Source: a virus
Length of the DNA: 38,836 nt
Direction: 5' to 3' (one strand)
Virus record (IMG/VR): IMGVR_UViG_3300004369_000668
Location: 1-38,836 of that record
Shown here: piece after piece, positions 20,927-29,258 of the stretch
Layout: each line of letters starts with the position of its first letter
Numbering within the stretch: the stretch's first letter is position 1
Notes under the pieces: generated by a model
Told to the model about the DNA's origin: nothing
The model's input: the letters and a program-made list of their open reading frames with translations, nothing else
Database searches by the model: none
Position numbers and translations under genes: made by a program

Positions 20927-22705
20927 TTATAACCCCGCTAACTTTTTAAGTTCTTCCATTGCGGCTTCTAATGCCTTGTTTGAAGTGTCTTCTATAGACT
21001 CCTCTGCATCAACGTCTTCACGATCACTATCCATATTCATCATTGCATAGTCCATATTGAGATCATGTGCGGCTGGTTCTAATACTTCTGTTCTGTACTT
21101 CATAAACATTTCATCATAATTATCTTTATGTAAATGGTCTGGAGCGATATGTTGCTGAATGTCATCTACTATATCTTCTTCTTTTTGTCCTACATAGTCC
21201 ATAAGTTCTTCGTCACTCATTTCACTTGGTGTAGGACCATCTCTGTCTTCAGATACAGATTCGTCTTTTTTGTGTTTGCCAATATATTTTTTGTATGCGG
21301 CTTCGTTGTTGTCTATTTCATCTTGGCTTGGCTCTTGTGGGTCGTCATCAAATTTTACATAGCCGTCACCATCACAATGTTCACAGTCTGGATCATCGCC
21401 TTTACAGTGATAGCAGTCACCACCTTCTGAAATATCTTCTTCTTTTACGAGTTCTAAATATGTTTTGTATGCTTCTTCAGAACCATCACCACCTTCCTTT
21501 TTGTTTTCATAACTCCAGTCTGAGAAACTTAGTGGGTTACCGTTACTGTAAACTAAAAATCCTTTGCTGTTCGTTTTTAGTGCTTCTTCAACACCATAAT
21601 CAGATCTGATATCTGATAAGTTTAAACTTTCCTTTTCAAAATCGTCTTCTTCTGGCTCGTATTCTGACTCATCTCCTGCATCTAAATCCATTTCATTAAT
21701 TGCTTTTTTAACTAAATCTAATGTAAATTTTTTGTCATCGTCTGAAAGATCTGCAATACTGGAACCTTCTTTTTCTAAAATGTTTATAACTGCAGATAGT
21801 TTTTCACCTGCGGCCAATCCATTGTCGTCTGCAGGTGAAATTCTTTCATTTATTTCTGACAAAAGACTTGCAGGTGCTTTCAACAATGCATTGATAAATT
21901 CCTCTCTTTTAGTATCTTTATCATTTACATCAGAACCTTTTGGAAATCTGTTTGCAATACTATGTACTGATGAGCTCTTGCTTGGAGGCGTAAATTGAAC
22001 GTCTTTTACCTCAACGTTGTTCTCAAATTCTACAGGACCACTTTCACCAAGTCCTGCTAATTTTCTTAAAATGTTTAAATCTTCACTCATTTTTTCACCT
22101 ACTATTTTTCTATAAACTAAATCAAATACGTCTTCTCTGTAATCTACGAATTGCTTAGTAAAAACTTCCTTGGCCGCTTCTTTGCTTGGACTATTTAATA
22201 ATGCTTCTCTAAATGCACTAGCACTAGAAACTTCATTATCTGAATCTACTATATTTTCTATATTGTAAATATATCCCCTTTCACTCATTGGCTTAGGATT
22301 ATCGTTATTATATGTATTTATCATTTGATAATATTTTGGACGTGGTTCTCCGCGTACAGTCATGTCTAATCCTGTCTCTTTATCTACATTAGTCATTGGA
22401 AATCTATTAGAATCTTTTTCACCAACAGCAAAAATTACTATGGTATTGTCATGATCAAACTGGGTATAGAATGTATGTACATAGGGTGAATTAGCCTCAA
22501 GTACATTGTCAGGGTTAATACCCTGTGCCTGTGCTATTAATTGTTTTTCCTTAAAATTAAAAGGAGAAGTACCAGGTTCTGTTTTATTAGATGTGCCTAT
22601 ATAAACTTTTGCATTAGGAAATAATACTTTAAGATTATAATAAACTTTTGCATGATGCAAAAGCATAGGTTGGAACCTTCCAGGATATATTACTATCTGT
22701 TTCAT
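20927..22705 (-). CDS. Nucleotidyltransferase (NadM-like) fused to a head-block protein
   Basis: 592 aa. Residues 1-205 form a cytidylyl/NMN-adenylyltransferase-like domain: IYPGRFQPMLLHHAKVY (GRFQP plus HxxH-like), FNFKEKQLI and SSASAFREAL. Residues 206-219 (MSEDLNILRKLAGLG) repeat the LxxLAGL peptide and may once have been an N-terminus. Residues 220-592 are acidic; CYHCKGDDPDCEHC (C431, C434, C441, C444) is a DnaJ-type zinc-knuckle. The chain ends MEELKKLAGL, a second copy of the motif. Related fusions occur in T4-like marine phages. A late element lies 6 nt before the ATG. Catalysis in the capsid or cell is open. Confidence 0.75.
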   Translation of the reverse strand: MKQIVIYPGRFQPMLLHHAKVYYNLKVLFPNAKVYIGTSNKTEPGTSPFNFKEKQLIAQAQGINPDNVLEANSPYVHTFYTQFDHDNTIVIFAVGEKDSNRFPMTNVDKETGLDMTVRGEPRPKYYQMINTYNNDNPKPMSERGYIYNIENIVDSDNEVSSASAFREALLNSPSKEAAKEVFTKQFVDYREDVFDLVYRKIVGEKMSEDLNILRKLAGLGESGPVEFENNVEVKDVQFTPPSKSSSVHSIANRFPKGSDVNDKDTKREEFINALLKAPASLLSEINERISPADDNGLAAGEKLSAVINILEKEGSSIADLSDDDKKFTLDLVKKAINEMDLDAGDESEYEPEEDDFEKESLNLSDIRSDYGVEEALKTNSKGFLVYSNGNPLSFSDWSYENKKEGGDGSEEAYKTYLELVKEEDISEGGDCYHCKGDDPDCEHCDGDGYVKFDDDPQEPSQDEIDNNEAAYKKYIGKHKKDESVSEDRDGPTPSEMSDEELMDYVGQKEEDIVDDIQQHIAPDHLHKDNYDEMFMKYRTEVLEPAAHDLNMDYAMMNMDSDREDVDAEESIEDTSNKALEAAMEELKKLAGL

Positions 22706-22711
22706 ATGTAC

Positions 22712-22718
22712 TATTTAT
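22712..22718 (-). promoter_or_regulatory. Late element ATAAATA, 6 nt before ATG 22705
   Basis: Minus strand: GATAAATA, then GTACAT, then ATG. Confidence 0.6.
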
Positions 22719-23296
22719 CATCTTTCTGAAGGATGCCAAATACCTAGGTCGCCTACTTCAATGTGTTTTGGCTGTTCTATAACCCATTTTACAGTATTAG
22801 CAATATCTAAGGGAGACAGCATATTTACTTGATTTACAAGCCTTGCTACTAGATCTGTATCTGTATAACCTGGATTTATAGTTGTAATTCTACACTTTTT
22901 GGAATTAAACAGTTGTTTCTCATATATAAATTCAGATAGTTCAGTCTTATGTTTGTTATAATCTTTACTACTTCTGGTTTTTTCAGTTAAAACAGGATAA
23001 TTTGGATTATGTGGATAATATTTACTTTTACTACCTATATTCACAATAAACTTATCTATATTATCTTTCCATTCATTGTAGAATAAATTAAATAAGTTTA
23101 ATTGATGGTCAGTATTTATAATGTAGGCATTGTTTATGAATACATCACAGCCTACACTAGCACTAAATATTTTTTTAGGTTGTGTAATATTGAATCCATT
23201 ACTTCTGCTAAACCCTAAAACATTATGATCCTGTGATAATAAATCATAACAGGCTTTGCCTATACCTTTAGTATGTCCTGTAATTGCAATTTTCAT
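22718..23296 (-). CDS. Short-chain dehydrogenase/reductase
   Basis: 192 aa. ITGHTKGIGKA (4-14) is the TGxxxGxG NAD(P)-binding motif, DVFINNAY matches NNAG, and YNKHK is the active-site YxxxK; INPGYTDTD follows as in SDRs. It is shorter than the usual 250 aa, lacking part of the substrate region. It overlaps the sulfotransferase-like gene by 4 nt (ATGA), forming a two-gene unit. It likely oxidises or reduces a sugar or nucleotide-sugar (inference). Confidence 0.8.
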   Translation of the reverse strand: MKIAITGHTKGIGKACYDLLSQDHNVLGFSRSNGFNITQPKKIFSASVGCDVFINNAYIINTDHQLNLFNLFYNEWKDNIDKFIVNIGSKSKYYPHNPNYPVLTEKTRSSKDYNKHKTELSEFIYEKQLFNSKKCRITTINPGYTDTDLVARLVNQVNMLSPLDIANTVKWVIEQPKHIEVGDLGIWHPSER

Positions 23297-23928
23297 TTAA
23301 ATAAATCTTGTATATTCTGCAAGTCATATGTAAAACTTTTGTCATAATCATATACATCTGCATACGGTTTATGTGGAAAATCCTCCTCTAAACAGTAAAT
23401 CTTACCAGGGTATTTTTCTATCATGTTTTTAATTAACATATAACCATTTAGTAAGTCTTGAGACTGATGCTCGAACTCTTCCTGGGTTATATGCACAAAA
23501 GTTCTATTTTTATTAACATCTCTATTAAGATAATGTTTTAACTTTTTACTTATTATAGCACTATAGACTTGAGCTGTCGAGTTTTTTCTATATAGATATG
23601 CAATATGATCTGCATTTTGCAATATATTGTTTATTATTTTATTTTCGGTTTTTATAATTTGATGATCTAAAAGTTTGCAGGAGGCAACATCTGATTTTGA
23701 CCATGCTAATGATTGTATCTCGCTAAAATCAGACGTATTGTATTTAAGTTTAACTAATTTATTATTTTTTACATAAACAGGAATACCACCATTTCTGTTC
23801 CAGAAATCAGACATTCTGTCTTTGTGTAAAATTTCATAAAAATGAAAGTTTATGTTAAATTGCTCTGCTAAAAATTTAACTGCAAATTGTGAGCCAGATC
23901 TAGCAGTAGATACTAATACAAATTTCAT
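23293..23928 (-). CDS. Sulfotransferase-like protein
   Basis: 211 aa. FVLVSTARSGSQF (3-15) resembles the 5'-phosphosulfate loop of sulfotransferases; HIAYLYRKNSTAQVYS matches the 3'-phosphate-binding region, and PGKIYCLEEDFPHKPY is near the C-terminus. It shares the loop, LYR and YCxEDFPH blocks with the gene at 33395, so the two are paralogues. PAPS would be the donor if the family call holds. ATAAGTA precedes the ATG by 5 nt. The substrate may be a sugar made by neighbouring enzymes. Confidence 0.7.
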   Translation of the reverse strand: MKFVLVSTARSGSQFAVKFLAEQFNINFHFYEILHKDRMSDFWNRNGGIPVYVKNNKLVKLKYNTSDFSEIQSLAWSKSDVASCKLLDHQIIKTENKIINNILQNADHIAYLYRKNSTAQVYSAIISKKLKHYLNRDVNKNRTFVHITQEEFEHQSQDLLNGYMLIKNMIEKYPGKIYCLEEDFPHKPYADVYDYDKSFTYDLQNIQDLFK

Positions 23929-23933
23929 ACTGT

Positions 23934-23940
23934 TACTTAT
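23934..23940 (-). promoter_or_regulatory. Late-like ATAAGTA, 5 nt before ATG 23928
   Basis: Minus strand: CATAAGTA, then ACAGT, then ATG. Same variant as before the ferredoxin. Confidence 0.45.
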
Positions 23941-23959
23941 GTAATTTTAAATGTGGTGA

Positions 23960-25528
23960 TTACCACTTTCGGCAAGACCAATATCTGGCTTTGGTCTTTG
24001 GACCTGGATTGTCACAATTATGTCTTGCTCTGAAACTCTTTCTGGCTTTGGGATTGCTTTTTCTGATACGCATTGTAGGTCGTTTTGCTGATGTTCCGCC
24101 GTGTCCAAAATTGACCTTTTTAACGTTTCCTGTTTTAGGATCTCTAACATAAACTTTAAACTTTTTAACGTCACCACGCATAGGTTTATTGAGTTTTACT
24201 TTACGACCCTGATACTCTGCTTCAAACATATCATTTTCATCTATGCTGTAGCCTAATATACCAAACTCTTCAGTAAAGTCTTGATCATCTTCTAATGTAA
24301 TTTCTTGATATACTATGCTTTCTGATAATTGAACACCATAAATCATTTTAGCAACATCTTTAACCATGTCTGCCATTTCTGTATTTTGACTTTCTAGTTC
24401 TGCATATAGTTCTGCGGCTGACATTTCTGTCCAACGATTTTCGTCACCTAATGCTTTGGCAATCATTTTTGCTACTGCTGATTCTGATGCATCTGACTCT
24501 GAATCTTCTGAGTACATGCTATTTTTAAGTTTTGCTTGATAACTTTGTGTTGTTTTAGCAAGTTGCTGAGCTCTTTTCTTTTTAAGTTGCTGTCCTAAAG
24601 GAGTATTTAATCCTGCTTCTTCTCCGTCTAGTGCTACAAAAACATTTCTTTTTGTATCTAGTTTGAACTCTTTGCCTCTGGCGTCTTTTACCATTTGGGC
24701 CGCACCTGCTTGATCAGGAGCGTCAGTGTAAAAAGGACGACCTTCAGTCTTTATACCAGATAGTTTTTTTAGTCTGTTTATTTCAACGTCTGTATTTTCA
24801 TTATATACATCTGTATTAAGATATCCCATCACATCATCTATAAGACCGCCGCCATCCTTATCTTCAGTTAGGCCTGCTTTTTTCATTGCTTTTGCAACTA
24901 TGCCGGCTCTTTGTGCTTTGCCCATGTTAGGATAATCTGCTTGTAATTGAAATACAGCATCTCTGGGATCGTCCATGTTCTTAACCATGTTAGCAACTTG
25001 GTTTATAACCTCATCATCACCTGGGTAGTTGTCTTTGGCTTTTTGTCTTTCTGCATTACGTTTATCATGTTTAACAATTTCAACCCAACTAGCATTTTCC
25101 ATCTCGCCTTGATCACATCCATAATTGCCCCAACCATAACAACTGTCTTCATCATTGTCATAGTCGCCGTCCATGTATGACGTTCCGCTACACTCTGGAC
25201 ATACACCATCTATAACACTTTCTTTTTCCCAATCGTTCCTAACACCATCTAAAGCAGTCTGTAAATCATCATATGCTTCACGTCTCTGTTCTTCATCATA
25301 GTATTTGTCTGGCTGACCTATCATTTTGTCATTTAGATCAACTTCCTCATGAACTGATTCTTTTTTTGCCATCTTGGTAGCAGTGGCGTACATAACTGAT
25401 TTGGCGTCTTTACCATAACGGTTTTCAAAGTCGCCTTTGGCACTTTTCATGCCTTTGACATACTTCTCTTTCTTACCTTTTTCTTTTTTAGTAAGTGGTC
25501 GCTCTGTTAAAAATTCAAATAGTTTCAT
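23960..25528 (-). CDS. Capsid-targeted head protein with conserved basic C-terminus
   Basis: 522 aa. MKLFEFLTE resembles the T4 capsid-targeting sequence of internal head proteins; LTE is a fit to the (L/I)xE site cut by the T4 prohead protease. KKEKYVKGMKSAKGDFENRY (19-38) and SVMYATATKMAKKE are conserved in T4-like marine phages. Cysteines 110, 113, 130 and 138 (VCPECSG, SCYGWGNYGC) may bind zinc. INRLKKLSGIKTE (250-262) repeats the shared LxxLAG-type peptide. The end, from KKSNPKARKSFRARHNCD to YWSCRKW, is a basic module I know from several marine-phage proteins. Late element at -6. Confidence 0.72.
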   Translation of the reverse strand: MKLFEFLTERPLTKKEKGKKEKYVKGMKSAKGDFENRYGKDAKSVMYATATKMAKKESVHEEVDLNDKMIGQPDKYYDEEQRREAYDDLQTALDGVRNDWEKESVIDGVCPECSGTSYMDGDYDNDEDSCYGWGNYGCDQGEMENASWVEIVKHDKRNAERQKAKDNYPGDDEVINQVANMVKNMDDPRDAVFQLQADYPNMGKAQRAGIVAKAMKKAGLTEDKDGGGLIDDVMGYLNTDVYNENTDVEINRLKKLSGIKTEGRPFYTDAPDQAGAAQMVKDARGKEFKLDTKRNVFVALDGEEAGLNTPLGQQLKKKRAQQLAKTTQSYQAKLKNSMYSEDSESDASESAVAKMIAKALGDENRWTEMSAAELYAELESQNTEMADMVKDVAKMIYGVQLSESIVYQEITLEDDQDFTEEFGILGYSIDENDMFEAEYQGRKVKLNKPMRGDVKKFKVYVRDPKTGNVKKVNFGHGGTSAKRPTMRIRKSNPKARKSFRARHNCDNPGPKTKARYWSCRKW

Positions 25529-25534
25529 ACAAAC

Positions 25535-25541
25535 TATTTAT
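25535..25541 (-). promoter_or_regulatory. Late element ATAAATA, 6 nt before ATG 25528
   Basis: Minus strand: GATAAATA, then GTTTGT, then ATG. Confidence 0.6.
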
Positions 25542-25550
25542 CACTTTTTG

Positions 25551-25757
25551 TTATTCGGCTTCTGGTGTTTTATATACGATTTTTATTCCGCGTCTAACTA
25601 ATTCATTTCTGCATTTTTGTTTGACTTTGTTTTTTTGTCCTTTATTCAGATAATCTATTAGCTCTTCTTTTGGAGTATTTTTAATATAAAAATGTTCTGT
25701 CTTAGTGCCTTGCCCTTTAACAAAAGTTTTCTGTGAGGGTTTAAATTTTACTGGCAT
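25551..25757 (-). CDS. 68-aa basic conserved phage protein
   Basis: MPVKFKPSQKTFVKGQG then HFYIKNTPKEELIDYL and RNELVRRGIKIVY; the MPVKFKPSQ start is common among small proteins of T4-like marine phages. It is highly basic with a helix-rich C-terminus. The leader has AGGAG and is the best match (13 nt) to the loop of the candidate RNA at 17710-17796. A late-like ATAAGTA lies 25 nt before the start. Function unknown. Confidence 0.7.
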   Translation of the reverse strand: MPVKFKPSQKTFVKGQGTKTEHFYIKNTPKEELIDYLNKGQKNKVKQKCRNELVRRGIKIVYKTPEAE

Positions 25758-25782
25758 ATTGTTCTCCTAATTATTATAGTAG

Positions 25783-25789
25783 TACTTAT
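25783..25789 (-). promoter_or_regulatory. Late-like ATAAGTA with AGGAG leader
   Basis: Minus strand GATAAGTACTACTATAATA, then AGGAG before ATG 25757. Almost the same as the lipase leader. Confidence 0.5.
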
Positions 25790-26305
25790 CTAATCAATAA
25801 AGTTAAAGCCACGTTTTACATATTTTTGGACTCTATTCTGCATTCTTACAGGGTCATAGATTCCTGTAGTATTACCAGTCAAACAACAGGTATTATTTTT
25901 AATACTTTCTAATGCTGAACTGCTTACATAAAAATTAGAATCATCACAGCCTATCTGGCAGATATTTATATCATGATAATACAATCTAAATCTAATATCC
26001 TCATATTGTTGAAGACCTATTTGTACATTATCAAATTTAAATACAGTATCAAATTTTTGTATTTCTTTTCTGTTGGTTTTTCTAAAATAATCTAGAAGTT
26101 TCTGGCCTTGCTCTTCTGAATGTACAACATAATCTATATCACCATACTGCCAATCTGGCTTCTTGCCAGTTAAAAAAGTCTTAAAGTGCCACAACACAAA
26201 ACTGCCTACTATCCAAGGTCCTTTTGAAGAAACTAAATTAAATGGATCAATATTAGAATGAGGTATTATTCTATAGTCATCAAAAATGTCTTTAACTATA
26301 TTCAT
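25790..26305 (-). CDS. Putative nucleotidyltransferase-fold protein
   Basis: 171 aa. IVGSFVLWHF (GS motif), then 15 residues, and YGDIDYVVHS (DxD) is the pattern of Pol-beta-type nucleotidyltransferases; FDTVFKFDNVQIGL could hold the third acid. The end, MQNRVQKYVKRGFNF, is a basic helix found in similar phage proteins. It overlaps the radical SAM gene by 14 nt. Transfer of a nucleotide to a sugar, RNA or protein is possible; catalytic status unproven. Confidence 0.55.
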   Translation of the reverse strand: MNIVKDIFDDYRIIPHSNIDPFNLVSSKGPWIVGSFVLWHFKTFLTGKKPDWQYGDIDYVVHSEEQGQKLLDYFRKTNRKEIQKFDTVFKFDNVQIGLQQYEDIRFRLYYHDINICQIGCDDSNFYVSSSALESIKNNTCCLTGNTTGIYDPVRMQNRVQKYVKRGFNFID

Positions 26306-27839
26306 TTTGTTTTACTTTTATGTACGTTTGTATTGCTTTATCTACAGGAGAATTCATAAGTGTATGTTCAGGTTTAAAGCCAATATTGTCTCTAAACTTT
26401 TCATGCCAGGTTGGTACATCATCTACCACACCTAATGCTTTTAAACATGTATAAGACCAATTACCTATCATTGAACTGTATCCAAATCTTTTTAAATTAT
26501 GATGAAATAAGTCGTCTCTTAGTTGTATAGCACCTGAATAATCTGTCCAATCATTACTCCAAAAGGCATTACTACTACTTCTAAAAGCTCTTTTTTTATT
26601 ATGCCCTTCATGAATGGTATAGCCATATTTGTTAGGATTTTTATCTATAAGTGACTGCCAGTCCCACATTGTTTCGTCTTCCATTATCCTAAGTGGCATA
26701 TACCCTATGCCATCTAGTAATCTTTCTGATAGCAATAAATCATTGTAATGTCTAATACTAGATTCGCTATCATGTGTAAGGCCAATAATCATGCCTGAAA
26801 ATAGGAAAAAGTTTGGATTATGACTTTTTATTTGTGTAAGTGTTTCAATTATTCTTTCTGGGGAAGAACCCTTTCTAATCATTTTATTTGCTTTGAAATT
26901 CACAGTTTCGATACCAAAAAATAATGATGTAAGTCCTGCTTCGGACATTTTTTCAATTCTATCTGGTCTTTTATACAATACATCTTGCCTTGCAAAGGAG
27001 GCTATGTTTGGCGTAAAGTCTAATTCTTTAACTGCCTGATGGATCACATCTATTTTGTCATCGGTTTCATTTATTGTATCATCTGCAGAGTAAAAATGTG
27101 TAATACCAAATGCATTTGCTTGATTAAAAAATTTTATTAATGAATCTATTGCTGTAATTTTAGGGTCTTTAATATTTCTAAAATCATAATTACAAAATGT
27201 ACAATTAAACTTACATCCTATACCAGTTTCAAATATAGGAACATCATGTGACATCCAGGTATCATTATCATAAAATTTATGAACTACAGGTGTATCCATT
27301 AGATTTTCTTTATTAGGATATGTAACTTCTATAGAATCGAATTTTTTACCAATATAATCTTCAAATACCCTATTATGAATATCTCTCATAAGCAATGGCA
27401 TACTTCTACCTATATAAAGAAAATCTCCTATACTTTTATACCTTTCTGTATTTTCAAAATTTCTTATGCCTCCCAATATTGTAATACTGCCTGGTATATA
27501 TTCTTTTATTAGTTTAGTAAAGTCTGCAAGTCTTTTTAAATAGGAATCACCGTTATTGAGAGTCACACTAAAAGCAATGAGTAGAGGATAACCTTCACTA
27601 TACTTTACTAATGTGTCTATTATATCCTGCTGTTCCCATTGAGAAAAGTAATTAAATACAGTTGATGTGTATCCATGCTCTCTAAAGAGCTCTGATACTT
27701 TATAAGGGGCACTTGGTTTAGCATGTTGTAAGTTATTGCCATGTATGAAAGATGTTGGATTATTTTTTAAGTCAGAATTACTGATAGCCATACTATCAGA
27801 AAGTACAGCAATTTTAAAGGTATTCTTTTGTGTAGCCAT
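26292..27839 (-). CDS. Radical SAM enzyme with B12-binding-like N-terminus
   Basis: 515 aa from ATG 27839. The N-terminal 150 residues alternate beta/alpha with ITILGGIRNFEN, like cobalamin-binding domains of B12 radical SAM proteins, but no DxHxxG is obvious. CKFNCTFC (C209, C213, C216) binds the [4Fe-4S] cluster; GIETVNFKANKMIRKG and FLFSGMIIGL follow in the usual order. ATG 27839 is preferred over an in-frame ATG at 27866 further inside the oxygenase gene. It overlaps that gene by 26 nt. It may use the phage ferredoxin. Substrate unknown. Confidence 0.85.
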   Translation of the reverse strand: MATQKNTFKIAVLSDSMAISNSDLKNNPTSFIHGNNLQHAKPSAPYKVSELFREHGYTSTVFNYFSQWEQQDIIDTLVKYSEGYPLLIAFSVTLNNGDSYLKRLADFTKLIKEYIPGSITILGGIRNFENTERYKSIGDFLYIGRSMPLLMRDIHNRVFEDYIGKKFDSIEVTYPNKENLMDTPVVHKFYDNDTWMSHDVPIFETGIGCKFNCTFCNYDFRNIKDPKITAIDSLIKFFNQANAFGITHFYSADDTINETDDKIDVIHQAVKELDFTPNIASFARQDVLYKRPDRIEKMSEAGLTSLFFGIETVNFKANKMIRKGSSPERIIETLTQIKSHNPNFFLFSGMIIGLTHDSESSIRHYNDLLLSERLLDGIGYMPLRIMEDETMWDWQSLIDKNPNKYGYTIHEGHNKKRAFRSSSNAFWSNDWTDYSGAIQLRDDLFHHNLKRFGYSSMIGNWSYTCLKALGVVDDVPTWHEKFRDNIGFKPEHTLMNSPVDKAIQTYIKVKQNEYS

Positions 27840-28449
27840 TTTTATAAACCGTTTCTGTAACTGCAATACGCAAACTAAGTTTAGGCTGAGTTCCTAAAAT
27901 AGGTGTAGTACGATGTAGTACCGCTTTATCACTACGATTTAAAAAAATTGCTCTATTGAATTTAGGCTCAACTTTAATTATTTTTTTATCTGATGTATGT
28001 TTGTAAAATTCACTATCCAATAACACTTTACGTTGTTTAAGTTGATGCTTATCCCAAAAATCTTCGTAGTGTTCAAAAATACCACCTTGAGTATCTCCGT
28101 TCCATTCTGGATTTAAATAAATTACACATACTTTATGCCCTAATTCGTCTGTGTGCCATTTAAGATAAGAGCCGATTGGATATCTATTTATAAAAACTCT
28201 AGTATTTCTATGTTTAATAGGAAATTGTTCTTGTAAATTATATCCGCTTTCAGAAATAAATTCTTTGATTGGTATTTGAAATAAGTCTATCCATTGCTCT
28301 GGTAGATCTTCATCTCTATCTCTGTGTGTATTAAATCTAGGCCTATATTTACTTGCCCAATACTCATGTGTATCGTCTGCATCTTTAAATGTTTGCCATA
28401 GATGTTTGCAGTATTGTGGATCTAATGCAGTTTCTGATATATTGAACAT
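27814..28449 (-). CDS. 2OG-Fe(II) oxygenase (complete HxD...H...R)
   Basis: 211 aa from ATG 28449. KWHTDELGHKV gives His99/Asp101, KAVLHRTTP gives His179, and LSLRIAVTE gives Arg194: a full facial triad plus 2OG anchor. The ATG at 28449 is chosen because ATAAATA lies 5 nt ahead of it; an in-frame ATG at 28512 would overlap the upstream gene. The first residues, FNISETALDPQYCKHL, start the fold normally. Second oxygenase of a tandem pair followed by the radical SAM gene. Substrate unknown. Confidence 0.82.
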   Translation of the reverse strand: MFNISETALDPQYCKHLWQTFKDADDTHEYWASKYRPRFNTHRDRDEDLPEQWIDLFQIPIKEFISESGYNLQEQFPIKHRNTRVFINRYPIGSYLKWHTDELGHKVCVIYLNPEWNGDTQGGIFEHYEDFWDKHQLKQRKVLLDSEFYKHTSDKKIIKVEPKFNRAIFLNRSDKAVLHRTTPILGTQPKLSLRIAVTETVYKNGYTKEYL

Positions 28450-28454
28450 GCCAA

Positions 28455-28461
28455 TATTTAT
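28455..28461 (-). promoter_or_regulatory. Late element ATAAATA, 5 nt before ATG 28449
   Basis: Minus strand: CGATAAATA, then TTGGC, then ATG. It decides the start of the oxygenase gene. Confidence 0.62.
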
Positions 28462-28493
28462 CGGAGTATATTTACTATAAAATTTTTTATTGG

Positions 28494-29042
28494 TTATATG
28501 TGTTTGCCCCAAATAACAAGGGTATGCCTTTCGCCTTCAGTTATTTCAGTTACTAGATGTGATGTTGATCTGCCATTAAATATAACCATGTCGCCTACAT
28601 TCATATCAATAGGCATATCTCTATTACCAGCCTTTAATACTCCGCCTTGATAATTGTCATTTAATAAAATTATTGCAGTATAATAATCTGTGCCTTTTGC
28701 TACAGAGTCCTGTCTGCCTTTGGTATTTAAATCAACATGTCTTAAACACTCGTCGCCCACAAAATATGAGTTTACATAAACCATATCAAGAGCCCAATCA
28801 TTGTAATTGTAAGGGGTATTATTATTAATTGATTCTGACAGAAAGTCAAATTTGTTTTTTTGGAATCTAAACCTGTTAGGTATTACATTTATACCGTACC
28901 ATTTTTCGTTGGGGACATCTCCGTATTCATTTTTGATGTTTACTACATTCCCTTTTGGTACGGCACAAACATAATCTAAAATAGTTCTACAATCCTCTAA
29001 CGAGAAAACATTTTTAAAATGCTTTAATGTTAAACTATTCAT
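28494..29042 (-). CDS. 2OG-Fe(II) oxygenase, prolyl-4-hydroxylase-like
   Basis: 182 aa. LRHVDLNT gives His102/Asp104, STSHLVTEI gives His162 and GERHTLVIW gives Arg172; GGVLKAGN and VGDMVIFNGRS are typical P4H strands. Complete active site. It belongs to a different branch from the next oxygenase, so the pair is not a simple duplication. The ATG lies 6 nt behind ATAAATA. Hydroxylation of a protein, sugar or base is possible. Confidence 0.82.
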   Translation of the reverse strand: MNSLTLKHFKNVFSLEDCRTILDYVCAVPKGNVVNIKNEYGDVPNEKWYGINVIPNRFRFQKNKFDFLSESINNNTPYNYNDWALDMVYVNSYFVGDECLRHVDLNTKGRQDSVAKGTDYYTAIILLNDNYQGGVLKAGNRDMPIDMNVGDMVIFNGRSTSHLVTEITEGERHTLVIWGKHI

Positions 29043-29048
29043 ATGGAC

Positions 29049-29055
29049 TATTTAT
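29049..29055 (-). promoter_or_regulatory. Late element ATAAATA, 6 nt before ATG 29042
   Basis: Minus strand: CATAAATA, then GTCCAT, then ATG. Confidence 0.6.
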
Positions 29056-29087
29056 GAGTATAGTCCTGTGTATGATAAGACTTTTGA

Positions 29088-29243
29088 TTAGTCCTCTTCT
29101 TTCCAAATAGTCCATGCACCGTAGGCAATCATGCCATATGCAATAAGATTTACAGGTGTAAGTATCATTAAGATACCGCCAACAATTAGGACACCACCGT
29201 CCCAACTGGTTCTTTCTTTTAGTCTTGCTTTTATAAAGTCCAT
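29088..29243 (-). CDS. 51-aa membrane protein, conserved in T4-like marine phages
   Basis: MDFIKARLKERTSWDGG, then a hairpin of two short hydrophobic stretches (VLIVGGILMILTP and LIAYGMIAYGAW) ending TIWKEED. The KARLKERTSWDG start and IAYGAWTIWK end are familiar from small proteins in T4-like cyanophage genomes, where they lie near structural genes. AGGAG precedes the ATG, 15 nt behind the stop of the 405-aa gene. Function unknown. Confidence 0.72.
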   Translation of the reverse strand: MDFIKARLKERTSWDGGVLIVGGILMILTPVNLIAYGMIAYGAWTIWKEED

Positions 29244-29258
29244 ATCAACTCCTATTAT

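Noticed and set aside
20927-21609. Plus-strand His/Leu-rich frames opposite the acidic head protein
   Set aside because: They are antisense to Asp/Glu codons; no independent support.
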